This document shows, piece after piece, positions 1 through 7,877 of a DNA stretch of 64,000 nucleotides. The notes beneath the pieces are model-generated. The model was not told where the DNA came from. It did no database searches and worked only from the letters and a program-made list of their open reading frames with translations. The stretch lies in the NCBI GenBank assembly GCA_036505635.1, contig DASXTC010000045.1, positions 1-64,000 of the forward strand. The letters run 5' to 3'. Every line of letters begins with the position of its first letter. The first letter of the stretch is position 1. The stretch is from DASXTC01 sp036505635. Its GTDB lineage: Bacteria > Acidobacteriota > Polarisedimenticolia > JACPZX01 > DASXTC01. A program made the translations under genes and the position numbers.

Positions 1-1301
1 TGCGGGTTGGGAGCCCGCACGAGGAGCCTGAGGGTCCCCGAGACCATCAGGATGCAGGCGGCGGGGCCGAGACGCGCGCGGGCGGCCAGAAGGCCGACCG
101 CGGCCAGCGCCAGGTAGATCCCACCGGAGTAGAAAAGGTCGATGGCCTGCGTCGCGATCGAGGAAGGCGAGAACGCGGCGTGCACCACGCGCGGCGGCAT
201 CGCCGCGCCATAGTAGGGGAGCTTGTAGAATAGAAAGAATGGCAGCGGCGTGGCGAGGTAGGCCAGCCACCCCGGCCGCGCCCCCTCGCGCAGCCAGAGC
301 CAGGCGAGCCAGAGGCACAGCCCTGTCATGAAGACGCCGTAGAAGACCGGATGGAAGAAGGCCATCGCGCAGCACATCGCTACCGACGCTGCCAGCTCGG
401 TCCGGCGTCCCGACTCGCGGTGCCTCTCGAGCCAGTACCAGGCCCCGAGCCCCGCGCACAGGGGCGCGAGGTTGTACCAGCCAAAGAGGATCGTCACGCC
501 GAATGGACTGTGGACCCAGGGGAGTGGAGCCAGCGCGAGGGTCAGATGTCGCGCCGACCTGACGGCCCAGTAGATCTCGCCGCTCGTCATCAGCAGCAGG
601 CAGGCCCAGAACCCGGCCGCCGGTTTCCTGAGCGCGTCGCAGGCCAGAAGGTAGACGAGCCCCAGCAGCGCCAGCGCCATCCAGGCCGACACGAGGCGTT
701 GCGTCGCCGGCACGCTGAGGCCCGTCACCAGGTGCACCAGCGCGTAATGGAAGTGGTAGATCCAGTTGTGCACCAGGAGCGCCGCGCCGTTTTCAGGATC
801 GAGAGGCGGCGTGTGCAGCGTGAGCTGGGTGTAGATGCCGTTGAAGAACATCAGGTCGGGAAGGCCCTTCCACCGGATCGTGCTTGCGGAAGGATACTGG
901 GCCAGGGTGAGACCGATCTGCATCGCGAGGGCCGCCGCCGCGATGAGAGCCAGGGGCAGGGCCGGAACCCACGACGGGCGCTCACGCCCTGCGGCCGGGC
1001 CGGGCCCTAGCGCTCCCGCGATCGTGACGGCGCAGGCCGACATCACGGCGAGCAGAGGTGTGGGATGACCGGTCACGAGGGACGCCGGGATCGCCACCGC
1101 CGGCACCGCGCAGAGGCTCAGGAGGCTTCCCAGGATCAGGAGCCGGGGGGCCGATTCCTCGCCGAGCCATCGCCGCGCGATCGCGATGCCGGGCAGAAGG
1201 CAGAGCAGGGCGAAGCCGGCCGGGACGCGTACCAGGGGGAGGTAGCTGAGCAACGCGCAGGCGATCGCCGCGAGGATCTCCGGGCGCGCCAGGCGCTTCA
1301 C
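1..1301 (-). CDS. polytopic membrane protein, GT-C-like (partial)
   Basis: The reverse strand is open from a GTG at 1301 to the window edge, so the C-terminus is missing; at least 433 codons are present. The GTG overlaps the TGA of the upstream oxidoreductase (GTGA), which fixes the start and implies translational coupling. The protein is a series of long hydrophobic segments (about nine or ten in the visible part) with a large extracytoplasmic loop after the third or fourth, rich in aromatic residues and His. That arrangement resembles the integral-membrane GT-C glycosyltransferases and the DUF6541-type membrane proteins found in surface-glycan loci. No catalytic motif can be assigned with confidence, so the sugar-transfer role is inference from topology and neighbours. 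Confidence 0.7.
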   Translation of the reverse strand, partial: MKRLARPEILAAIACALLSYLPLVRVPAGFALLCLLPGIAIARRWLGEESAPRLLILGSLLSLCAVPAVAIPASLVTGHPTPLLAVMSACAVTIAGALGPGPAAGRERPSWVPALPLALIAAAALAMQIGLTLAQYPSASTIRWKGLPDLMFFNGIYTQLTLHTPPLDPENGAALLVHNWIYHFHYALVHLVTGLSVPATQRLVSAWMALALLGLVYLLACDALRKPAAGFWACLLLMTSGEIYWAVRSARHLTLALAPLPWVHSPFGVTILFGWYNLAPLCAGLGAWYWLERHRESGRRTELAASVAMCCAMAFFHPVFYGVFMTGLCLWLAWLWLREGARPGWLAYLATPLPFFLFYKLPYYGAAMPPRVVHAAFSPSSIATQAIDLFYSGGIYLALAAVGLLAARARLGPAACILMVSGTLRLLVRAPNP

Positions 1302-2785
1302 TCCTCACCGAGCGGGGCGGCGCTCGTGGAGAGCGCGGGACCCGCGGCTCCCGCTCCGGCGCCCTCATCCTCGTAGGGCTGGACCTCCTCGTGGTAGACG
1401 CGCTCCACGTTGACGTTCCAGATGTCGTGGCGGGCGCCCTGCATGTTCTCCACCGCCAGACAGGCGGTGTACATGGAGTGGTCCTGGTTGTTGTACCGGT
1501 GCTGGCCGTTGCGGCCGCAGCAGTGGAGGTTGCCGAAGGAGGTCAGGTATTCCTTGACGAGGTGGATGTCGGCGTTGAAAGTGTCCCCGACGTACATCGG
1601 ATAGGTCTTCTCCATCCGCACGACGCAGCCGTCCACGACGTCCTCCACGCGATCCAGCAGGCCGACCTCCTTGAGCTCGCGCGCCGCGTTGTCGATCAGC
1701 CAGCGGTCCTCCCTGCACCAGAGCGCGTCCCCCGCGAAGCAGAAATACTCCAGCCCCAGACACGTGGTCGCGGGGTCGGGCACCAGCGCCGGGCTCCAGT
1801 TCTTGAAGTTTTGGATCCGCCCCACCTGCACCTTGGGCGAGTGGATGTAGATCCAGTTGTCGGGGAACATGTCGGCGCGTCTGATGACCAGCGAGACCAC
1901 GAGAAAATCGCGATACCTCAGTCTGTGCGCCGCTTCATCGGGACGGGAGGCCGGCGCGGGGTCGAGGCAGTCGAACAGATCCTTGAGCGCCATCGACGAG
2001 ACGAACTGCTTCGCGCCAAACTTGTGCTCGCGCCCCTCCCCGTCGCGCGCCGTCACGGTCTCGATGCGCCCGCTGGCGTGCCCCAGGCGGGTGACCTCCA
2101 TGTCGGTCATGACCGTGCCCCCCATCGCGATCACCTTCTCGCGGCAGGCCTCCCACATCTGTCCCGGACCCAGCCGCGGATACTGGAAGCGTTCGATGAG
2201 GGATGTGTGGTCGCCCGATTTGAAGAAGGCGTTGAGTATCGCCCCGGTGAGGGACAGCGACTTGATCCGCTGGGCCGCCCATTCGGCCTTGATCTCACCG
2301 CACGGGACGCCCCAGACCTTCTCGGTGTAGGAGCGGAAGAAGGTATCGAACAGTCGCCGGCCGAACCGGTTGATGACCCACGCGTCGAAGTGCGATTCAT
2401 CCTTCAACGGGCGTACGCGCGCGGCGGCGAGGCTCGCCACGCAGGCGAACGACTCGATGGGGCCCAGCTTCAGGAACGCGTCGAGCGGCTTGAGCGGGTA
2501 GCTGAAGAACTTCTCGTTGTAGTAGATGCGCGACATGCGGGGGCGCATGAGGAACTCGTCGCCCAGGATCTCCAGCCAGAGGTCGTTGACGCGTTTGACC
2601 TTGGTGAAGAAGCGGTGACCGCCGATGTCGAAGCGGTACCCCTTGTAGCTGACGGTGCGGGCGATCCCGCCCATGTAGTTGCTGCGCTCCAGCACGAGGG
2701 GGCGCAGCCCCGCCTTGCAGGCTTCGTAGGCCGCGGTCAGGCCGGCGGGGCCACCGCCGATGATGGCGAGGTCGAAATCGTGCAC
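1298..2785 (-). CDS. FAD-dependent amine oxidase-like oxidoreductase
   Basis: A 495-aa soluble flavoprotein of the NAD(P)/FAD-dependent oxidoreductase superfamily, related to protoporphyrinogen oxidase and UDP-galactopyranose mutase-like proteins. The N-terminus has the dinucleotide-binding GGGPAGL motif near residues 10-16, followed by an ERS acidic end of the second strand and a GGHRFF motif near residue 55 typical of the amine-oxidase family. Proteins of this type usually sit beside glycosyltransferases and are thought to act on sugar or lipid substrates, but the substrate is unknown. The stop overlaps the GTG of the next gene. ATG start; the gene has its own candidate promoter just upstream. 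Confidence 0.85.
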   Translation of the reverse strand: MHDFDLAIIGGGPAGLTAAYEACKAGLRPLVLERSNYMGGIARTVSYKGYRFDIGGHRFFTKVKRVNDLWLEILGDEFLMRPRMSRIYYNEKFFSYPLKPLDAFLKLGPIESFACVASLAAARVRPLKDESHFDAWVINRFGRRLFDTFFRSYTEKVWGVPCGEIKAEWAAQRIKSLSLTGAILNAFFKSGDHTSLIERFQYPRLGPGQMWEACREKVIAMGGTVMTDMEVTRLGHASGRIETVTARDGEGREHKFGAKQFVSSMALKDLFDCLDPAPASRPDEAAHRLRYRDFLVVSLVIRRADMFPDNWIYIHSPKVQVGRIQNFKNWSPALVPDPATTCLGLEYFCFAGDALWCREDRWLIDNAARELKEVGLLDRVEDVVDGCVVRMEKTYPMYVGDTFNADIHLVKEYLTSFGNLHCCGRNGQHRYNNQDHSMYTACLAVENMQGARHDIWNVNVERVYHEEVQPYEDEGAGAGAAGPALSTSAAPLGEE

Positions 2786-2838
2786 AGGACACCTTCATTC
2801 AGCGTGGCGTTGGCTCATGAGGGCGAGGCGGAAGCATC

Positions 2839-2868
2839 TATATACTGCGAGCGGGGATGCGGGCGCAA
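2839..2868 (-). promoter_or_regulatory. candidate sigma70 promoter for the FAD oxidoreductase
   Basis: On the reverse strand TTGCGC (2868-2863) and TATATA (2844-2839) are separated by 18 bp and lie about 55 bp upstream of the oxidoreductase ATG. The -10 is unusually AT-rich for its surroundings; the -35 match is only moderate. Confidence 0.4.
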
Positions 2869-2923
2869 GTGAGCCGGCCGGCGCCGGAGCGATTGCCGGG
2901 GCCGCGGGGTTTGAAACTTACGC

Positions 2924-2952
2924 TTGAGGGGCGTTATCGGGTGGTGTACCCT
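2924..2952 (+). promoter_or_regulatory. candidate promoter for tRNA-Glu
   Basis: TTGAGG (2924-2929), a 17-bp spacer and TACCCT (2947-2952) precede the tRNA by 27 bp, a normal distance for a short 5' leader removed by RNase P. Both hexamers deviate from consensus. Confidence 0.35.
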
Positions 2953-2979
2953 GTGCGCCCGCTGAATACGACCCTCAGC

Positions 2980-3057
2980 GTCCCCATCGTCTAGCCTGGC
3001 CCAGGACACAGCCCTTTCAAGGCTGCAACACGGGTTCGAATCCCGTTGGGGACGCCA
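2980..3057 (+). tRNA. tRNA-Glu (anticodon TTC)
   Basis: A complete cloverleaf can be folded. The acceptor stem GTCCCCA (2980-2986) pairs with TGGGGAC (3047-3053). The anticodon stem CAGCC/GGCTG encloses the loop CTTTCAA with anticodon TTC at 3016-3018. The T arm has GGGTTCGAATCCC. A discriminator G (3054) is followed by an encoded CCA (3055-3057). It is the only RNA gene recognised in the window and lies beside the lower-GC AAA/DUF4276 module. Confidence 0.97.
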
Positions 3058-3258
3058 GTTTTCGCCCTGTCCTTCAGACGGCCCGAATCGACGTGGTGCG
3101 GGTAGCGCGTCCGTGATTGACGGCTTGGCCCCGCGCGGAAGGCCATTCGGCTCTCTGTTGGCTCCCCCGAGAGAGGCGGGACGCGCCAAATGGCGGGCCG
3201 TCAGCCCGGGTGAACGGCGCTCTGGTCTCGCCTCTGACAGCGTGCATGACTGAAACAT

Positions 3259-3885
3259 TCATCGCTTAAGTAACGGGCGGGAATCCCGCAATTCGCGGAT
3301 GAACCTGGCAAATCCCTTCGGACACTGCGTCGCGATCTGTGTCCGTCTTAGATGTGGTGCAACTCTGCGCGCGCATTCCGTGTTCCAACGGTCGAATTCG
3401 ATGGCAAGTGACGGTTTGACAAAGAGTTCCGTAAGCGTGCTCTTGGGGTCAGGGTCTTTCTCTGGTGAACGTGGGAGCGCAGGTTTGGGAGTTAATCGAA
3501 ATACGTGACGGTTAACATTGTCGATATCACCAAGCACCCATGCTTCCGTCTCCTGCACTGCAAGTCCGTACACGGCCGGGAAAGACGGCGCTCCGCGGAG
3601 AATCGCACGGACTTCCTTCTGAGTCTCGCGCGTTTTCAGTGAATCATGGATGATCACGAACAGATTGCATCCGATGCGATCGCGCTCAAATGGTGTTTGA
3701 TACAGACGGACCAGCAGCTCAAGGTTTTTCGGGATTTCACCGAAGCCGTTGGGTGAAAACGGCACCACGAAGACAGGGGGATGCCCCCCGGGGACGCGAA
3801 GTACATGAGCAACGGTTTCCCCAAGAAGTGGTAGAAGCAGTTCCTCCTCGATCGAACCCTCTATCAGAAGACCGATCCTGATCAG
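3259..3885 (-). CDS. DUF4276-family TOPRIM-like protein
   Basis: About 208 aa. The frame extends upstream of the first ATG (3768): the residues before it read IGLLIEGSIEEE, the N-terminal EG/E motif of DUF4276, so the real start must be earlier. The only plausible initiator is a CTG at 3885 that overlaps the ATPase stop (CTGA) behind an AGGAG sequence. Further motifs are VIIHD and QETEAWVLGD, the latter characteristic of the family. DUF4276 proteins are usually encoded directly after an AAA ATPase and are thought to be TOPRIM-type nucleases; several ATPase/TOPRIM pairs act in phage defence. The nuclease role here is inference. The gene is clearly less GC-rich than its surroundings. Confidence 0.75.
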   Translation of the reverse strand: MIRIGLLIEGSIEEELLLPLLGETVAHVLRVPGGHPPVFVVPFSPNGFGEIPKNLELLVRLYQTPFERDRIGCNLFVIIHDSLKTRETQKEVRAILRGAPSFPAVYGLAVQETEAWVLGDIDNVNRHVFRLTPKPALPRSPEKDPDPKSTLTELFVKPSLAIEFDRWNTECARRVAPHLRRTQIATQCPKGFARFIRELRDSRPLLKR

Positions 3886-5081
3886 CGCGCTCCTCCGCCG
3901 AGAAGATTGGAATACCAGAGGTCGCCAAGAGATCGGTTGAGACCCTCGGCCGCCGTCATGACCTGCTGTCGATCCCGAAGTGGAATGACATGGGGTACAG
4001 GATCATGGGATCCTTTCTCAAAAATGTGCACCGATTCGGGTCGGTCAGCGAACTCATTCAGGACATAGGGTGAGTGACTCGTCATGAACACTTGAATCTT
4101 GTTGGGGTCTTTGCGATCTGAAAGCTCCTTGAGGTGCCCGATGACCTGCCTGATGAGGTGAGGGTGCACCCCATTCTCGGGTTCTTCCAGAGTAATGATC
4201 CTGGGAGGGTCGGGGAGGTATTTCAGCGAGAAAACCGCGAGCATTCGAAGGAATCCATCGCTGGCCTGCTCGGCCGGGTACTGGATGACTTTGTTGCCGA
4301 TCCGTTCTGAAATCAGCAGGTGGTGCCATGCCCATCCGGCTTTGCCGGTGCTTTGAATGGCTTCGATGCGAGGGAAAATCCGCTGAAGAAGCGCTAAGAG
4401 CTCCCCGGCTTTCCTAGGTTCCTTGCGATGAAGGTAGGCCCAGAAACCGGGGAGGTGCTCTCCTGATGGGCCAAGGCGCTCGGCCAGGCCCTGATGGGGT
4501 CTTCGAAGTTCTTTGGGATTCCAGAGAAGAAAAGCCTGGAACCTTTCGAGGTAGGACTTAAACCTTAGGATAGAAACAAGAGAGCCGTTATCTTCCTTCA
4601 AGCCTTGCATGGCCGAACACGGAAGGCGGTAGAGTCTCTCTGTCTCGTACTTTTCTGTTTGCTCGTTGTAAATCCTCGTTTGTTGCCCAGTGCGGTCCAG
4701 GAGGAGGACAGTTCCCGCTCCCGGTCTCTTCATCGAAAGTCGTTCTTTGCCTATCCCAAGATGAAGTCTGGGTTGGAGTTCAACCTCATACGTATACAGG
4801 GTTGGTGACTCGCTAAAGGAGCTCCGTAGAAGGTACTCAGCCTTCCATGACATAAGCAGGTCGAGGTTCTTTCGATGGGGTAGATCTCGATAATCCCAAC
4901 CCTTTTCCTTGGCGAAGAAATCACTGATAGAGGGTCGTAGGAGGGCAGGGAGAATCTCGATTGCCTGCAGGGCTGTGGATTTCCCAGAGGAGTTCGGGCC
5001 GACGAAGAGGTTTATCGGTTCGAAGGTGAAGGTCACCCCGTCTAGACTCTTGAAGTTGCGGACGGTAAGACTTCTCAACAT
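3882..5081 (-). CDS. AAA family ATPase (OLD/AAA_21-like)
   Basis: A 399-aa ABC/SMC-type ATPase. Walker A GPNSSGKST lies near residues 29-37, the signature-like ASDGFLRM near 278, Walker B ITLEEPENG near 303 and an H-loop MTSHSP near 345. The stretch between Walker A and the signature is short, and there is no long coiled coil and no C-terminal TOPRIM domain; that activity appears to be supplied by the overlapping downstream DUF4276 gene. Such pairs resemble defence modules of the OLD/Gabija/PARIS type in outline, though not in exact domain content. Base composition is lower in GC than the genome average, consistent with recent acquisition. Confidence 0.85.
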   Translation of the reverse strand: MLRSLTVRNFKSLDGVTFTFEPINLFVGPNSSGKSTALQAIEILPALLRPSISDFFAKEKGWDYRDLPHRKNLDLLMSWKAEYLLRSSFSESPTLYTYEVELQPRLHLGIGKERLSMKRPGAGTVLLLDRTGQQTRIYNEQTEKYETERLYRLPCSAMQGLKEDNGSLVSILRFKSYLERFQAFLLWNPKELRRPHQGLAERLGPSGEHLPGFWAYLHRKEPRKAGELLALLQRIFPRIEAIQSTGKAGWAWHHLLISERIGNKVIQYPAEQASDGFLRMLAVFSLKYLPDPPRIITLEEPENGVHPHLIRQVIGHLKELSDRKDPNKIQVFMTSHSPYVLNEFADRPESVHIFEKGSHDPVPHVIPLRDRQQVMTAAEGLNRSLGDLWYSNLLGGGAR

Positions 5082-5683
5082 CGAGGTCGCCTATCCTCGC
5101 GGATTTCAACGGTTGCCATGGTTCTCGGTCACGTCCACCTGAATTCAAGTATCTGCCGGAGGCTGTATCTGGTCAAGATCGACCGCCCAGTAGAAAGAGG
5201 GGCTGAATTCGAGAATCTTGGCGCGCTCACTTCGGGCACGGATCGAGGCTCCGGTCAGCGCAAGGAGCAGAGCTCGTTAAGATCCTCAAGGGCTGTTCTC
5301 ACATCGGGATTGGGGGGAGCGCAACTGGTTCAAAACGTGTCTACCGGGGGACGCGAATGCCGTCCTGCGCTCAGCCTTCCACCAGGACCTGTTCGGCGCC
5401 CGCCGGGAGGGCGCAACGATACGCTTCACGGGTCAGCCCCGCGAAGGGAAAACCCGTGGCCGAGTCCTGCTGCGGCGGTCCTTTCGGGCGGCTCCGGTGC
5501 GGGGCGATCCGTCCAACTCCGAGACACCCTCTCCAGACCGCGCCGATCAGGCGGCCGCAACCGGATCGGGAGACCACAAAAAAGTTTCGACCCTTGCGCC
5601 GTCTCCGCCGTTAAACTGCCAGTCGCCCGCTGCGCGCTCCGGCCGGCTCAAGCGGGCCCTCAACGACAGATGGAGGTCCCAGC
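5082..5683. other. 602-bp intergenic region
   Basis: Divergent spacer between the ATPase (minus) and the PDZ gene (plus). No frame in it has a recognisable protein or a good ribosome binding site. The left half continues the lower GC of the ATPase module and the right half returns to high GC, so an island boundary may lie here. A weak promoter-like pair, TTCGAC (5586-5591) and TTAAAC (5611-5616), lies upstream of the PDZ gene but with a 19-bp spacer. I found no copy of the tRNA-Glu 3' end that could serve as a distal attachment site. Confidence 0.4.
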
Positions 5684-6886
5684 ATGTTCAACAAGTTCCC
5701 ATGGCTCAGTAAGTTGCTCATGGTCGCGGCCGTGCCGGCCCTGGCGATCGCCATCGTCGCGCTCCTGCCGGCGGTCATGGCGGCCGGCACATCCCATACC
5801 ACCGCGACCCCGGCCTCCCACGTGGCCCCCCCCGCTCCACCGGCGCCCGCCGCTTCCCCCGCCCCCCCTGCGCCCCCCGCGCGTCGTCACCACGACGATG
5901 ATGATGACGATGATGCCGAGGTGCAGGAGACCGCCTGGCTTGGTGTCAGCCTCGACGAGATCGAGGAGGAGGGGGCGCGGGTCAGCAGCGTGGTGGACGA
6001 CAGCCCTGCGGCGGAGGCGGGCCTGAGGAAAGGGGATCGCATCATCGGGATCGAGGGCGCGAAGGTCATCAGCAGCCGCGACGTGGTCCGATCCGTCCGA
6101 CGGGCCTCGCCCGGTGAGAAGATCAGCATCCGGATCCTGCGCGACGGCGATGAGAAGACGGTGACCGCCACCCTGGCGGGCCGGCGCATCCACCAGCGCC
6201 ATGAGTTCCGGTTCGTGACCCCCGAGGCACCGGACGCACCCGAGCCGCTCGACATGGAAGACCTCGACGTGGAGATCGACAAGGGAGGTCCGGGCCACCA
6301 CACCTTCCTCTTCGCGGGGCCTCCGAGGACCTGGCTCGGCGTAGAAGTCCACCCGATGAGCGGCGACCTGCGCGAGGCGCTCAAGGCTCCGCGCGACCGC
6401 GGCATCCTGGTCAACCGGGTCGTGGAGAATTCCCCGGCCGCAGACAGCGGGATCCGCGCTGGGGACATCATCATCTCCGTGGACGGCAAGGACGTGGATA
6501 ACATCGGAGACATCGGCAGGGCGCTCGGGGATCGCGACGAGGGAGACAAGGTCTCCGTGAGCGTCATCCGCGACGGCTCCGAAAAGACGATCGATGTCAA
6601 GGTCTCCGACCGTCCGGGCCGCAGGGGCCGCCGGAGCTGGGTCGGACCGCGAGGGATGTCGGACGAGGAGCGCGAGGCGATCGAACGGAGCGTCCAGGAG
6701 GCCATGCGCAGCGCGCACGAGGCGCTGCGCAGGGCCGGCGTGGAGATGAGAGTCCAGAAGGACCGGATGCGCGAACAGCAGGATCAGATGCGCGAGCAGA
6801 TCCGCAAGCAGATGGAGGATCTCAAGGAGACGATCCGCCAGCAGCCGGTGAGGGTGATCTCGGCCGGCAGCGTCTACGACATCTGA
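5684..6886 (+). CDS. membrane-anchored tandem PDZ-domain protein
   Basis: 400 aa; ATG preceded by TGGAGG. An N-terminal hydrophobic helix (about residues 9-33) is a signal or anchor sequence. Next come a Pro/Ala-rich linker and a run of seven Asp (about 70-76), then PDZ 1 (about 83-165) and PDZ 2 (about 212-305), each with a GLRKGD- or GIRAGD-type carboxylate-binding region. The last 80 residues form a charged helix with repeated R-x-Q-x-M steps, likely a coiled coil. There is no trypsin-like domain, so it is not DegP/HtrA although the PDZ domains resemble those of HtrA. Probable role: periplasmic binding or adaptor protein for misfolded or C-terminal peptides (inference). Confidence 0.85.
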   Translation: MFNKFPWLSKLLMVAAVPALAIAIVALLPAVMAAGTSHTTATPASHVAPPAPPAPAASPAPPAPPARRHHDDDDDDDAEVQETAWLGVSLDEIEEEGARVSSVVDDSPAAEAGLRKGDRIIGIEGAKVISSRDVVRSVRRASPGEKISIRILRDGDEKTVTATLAGRRIHQRHEFRFVTPEAPDAPEPLDMEDLDVEIDKGGPGHHTFLFAGPPRTWLGVEVHPMSGDLREALKAPRDRGILVNRVVENSPAADSGIRAGDIIISVDGKDVDNIGDIGRALGDRDEGDKVSVSVIRDGSEKTIDVKVSDRPGRRGRRSWVGPRGMSDEEREAIERSVQEAMRSAHEALRRAGVEMRVQKDRMREQQDQMREQIRKQMEDLKETIRQQPVRVISAGSVYDI

Positions 6887-6958
6887 TCGGGGCGCGTTCC
6901 ACGAGCAACGTCAGGGCCCGCTTCACCGCCGAGACGCGGGGGAGCGGGCCGCCGTCCC

Positions 6959-7654
6959 TCACCTCGTGAAGTAGATCTGCCCTTCCTCCACCGTGATCTT
7001 CCGGACGAGGCGGGCCGGCACGCCTCCCACCATCGTGTAGCTCTCCACGTCCGCGGTCACGACGGAGTTCGGCAGGACCACGCAGTGGTCTCCGATCGTG
7101 GTGCCCGGGTAGACGGCGGCATTGCCGCCGATCCAGGTGTGGCTTCCGATTCGCACCTGCCCGTACTGGCGGCCGTCCTGATCCAGACGGCATCCCTTGA
7201 GCGTCATGGGAACGCTCGAGTGGGTGTGGATCGCGGCGGTCGGCCCGGCGATGTGGACGAAGTCCCCGATGGCCAGGTCGCTGGAGAAATCGAGCAGCGC
7301 CCCCACGCCGATGTAGCAGTGCCTGCCGATCGTGATGCGGCCCGGCCGGGCCCCGATGCACAGGACGTCTGTCTCGATGTGGGTTCCCTCGCCGGCGCTC
7401 AGGTGGGCCAGACGGGCGAAGTCTCCGATCGTGCAACCGGACGAGAGCACGAGATCCTCGAGCACGGTCTCCTCGCCCACGCGGCAGAACGGCCCGATCT
7501 CGCAGCCGCGCGAGATCTTCGCGCCGCGCCCCAGCCGCGCCGAGGAGGCGACCTTCACGCCGCCAATCCGGGCCGAGAGCGCTCGCAGGAATTCGGTGGG
7601 CATCCCGGCGCCCGCGTGCCGGATGGCGCCCCGCAGCTTGCCGAGACCGAGCAT
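6959..7654 (-). CDS. hexapeptide-repeat acyltransferase (LbetaH)
   Basis: 231 aa with the left-handed beta-helix pattern of repeated [LIV]-G-x-x-x-x hexapeptides from about residue 40 to 210 (for example IGPFCRV, IGDFARL, IGRHCYI, IGDFVHI, IGDHCVV), ending in the VGGVPARLVR motif typical of sugar O- or N-acyltransferases of the CysE/LacA/VatD group. A His in HTHSSVP near residue 150 could be the catalytic base. It is the last gene of a minus-strand set (deacetylase, FemAB-like, small protein, this gene), so it probably acetylates a sugar or amino sugar of a surface glycan. The acceptor cannot be told from sequence. Confidence 0.88.
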   Translation of the reverse strand: MLGLGKLRGAIRHAGAGMPTEFLRALSARIGGVKVASSARLGRGAKISRGCEIGPFCRVGEETVLEDLVLSSGCTIGDFARLAHLSAGEGTHIETDVLCIGARPGRITIGRHCYIGVGALLDFSSDLAIGDFVHIAGPTAAIHTHSSVPMTLKGCRLDQDGRQYGQVRIGSHTWIGGNAAVYPGTTIGDHCVVLPNSVVTADVESYTMVGGVPARLVRKITVEEGQIYFTR

Positions 7655-7657
7655 CCC

Positions 7658-7861
7658 TCACCCCCCGCCCGAAAGCAGCTTCTCCATCGCCGAGGCCGCC
7701 TCCCGGGTGCGGCGCAGGTTCTCGGTCATCTCCACGCCGAAGGCCGGGGGGGCCATCTTGCCCGTCCCCCACTCGGTGTAGAGCTTCCTGCGCTCCTGAT
7801 TGAGATCGTCGAGAGTTCCGAACAGCACCTTGATATCCCTGAATTGATCGGTCTGGGTCAT
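7658..7861 (-). CDS. small helical protein, 67 aa, unknown
   Basis: ATG at 7861 behind GGCGGAG; stop 3 bp before the acyltransferase start, so the two are likely coupled. The product is hydrophilic and predicted mostly helical, with heptad-like spacing in the segment DLNQERRKLYTEWGTG and again near the C-terminus before a Gly-rich end. There is no signal peptide, Cys or known motif. Its tight placement between the FemAB-like gene and the acyltransferase argues that it is real; a small accessory or adaptor role is possible but unsupported. Confidence 0.6.
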   Translation of the reverse strand: MTQTDQFRDIKVLFGTLDDLNQERRKLYTEWGTGKMAPPAFGVEMTENLRRTREAASAMEKLLSGGG

Positions 7862-7877
7862 GGGACGTCTCCGCCTT

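Noticed and set aside
3058..5683. A direct repeat of the tRNA-Glu 3' end marking an integrated element
   Set aside because: I found no convincing second copy by eye, and there is no integrase gene; the island idea rests on composition and position only.
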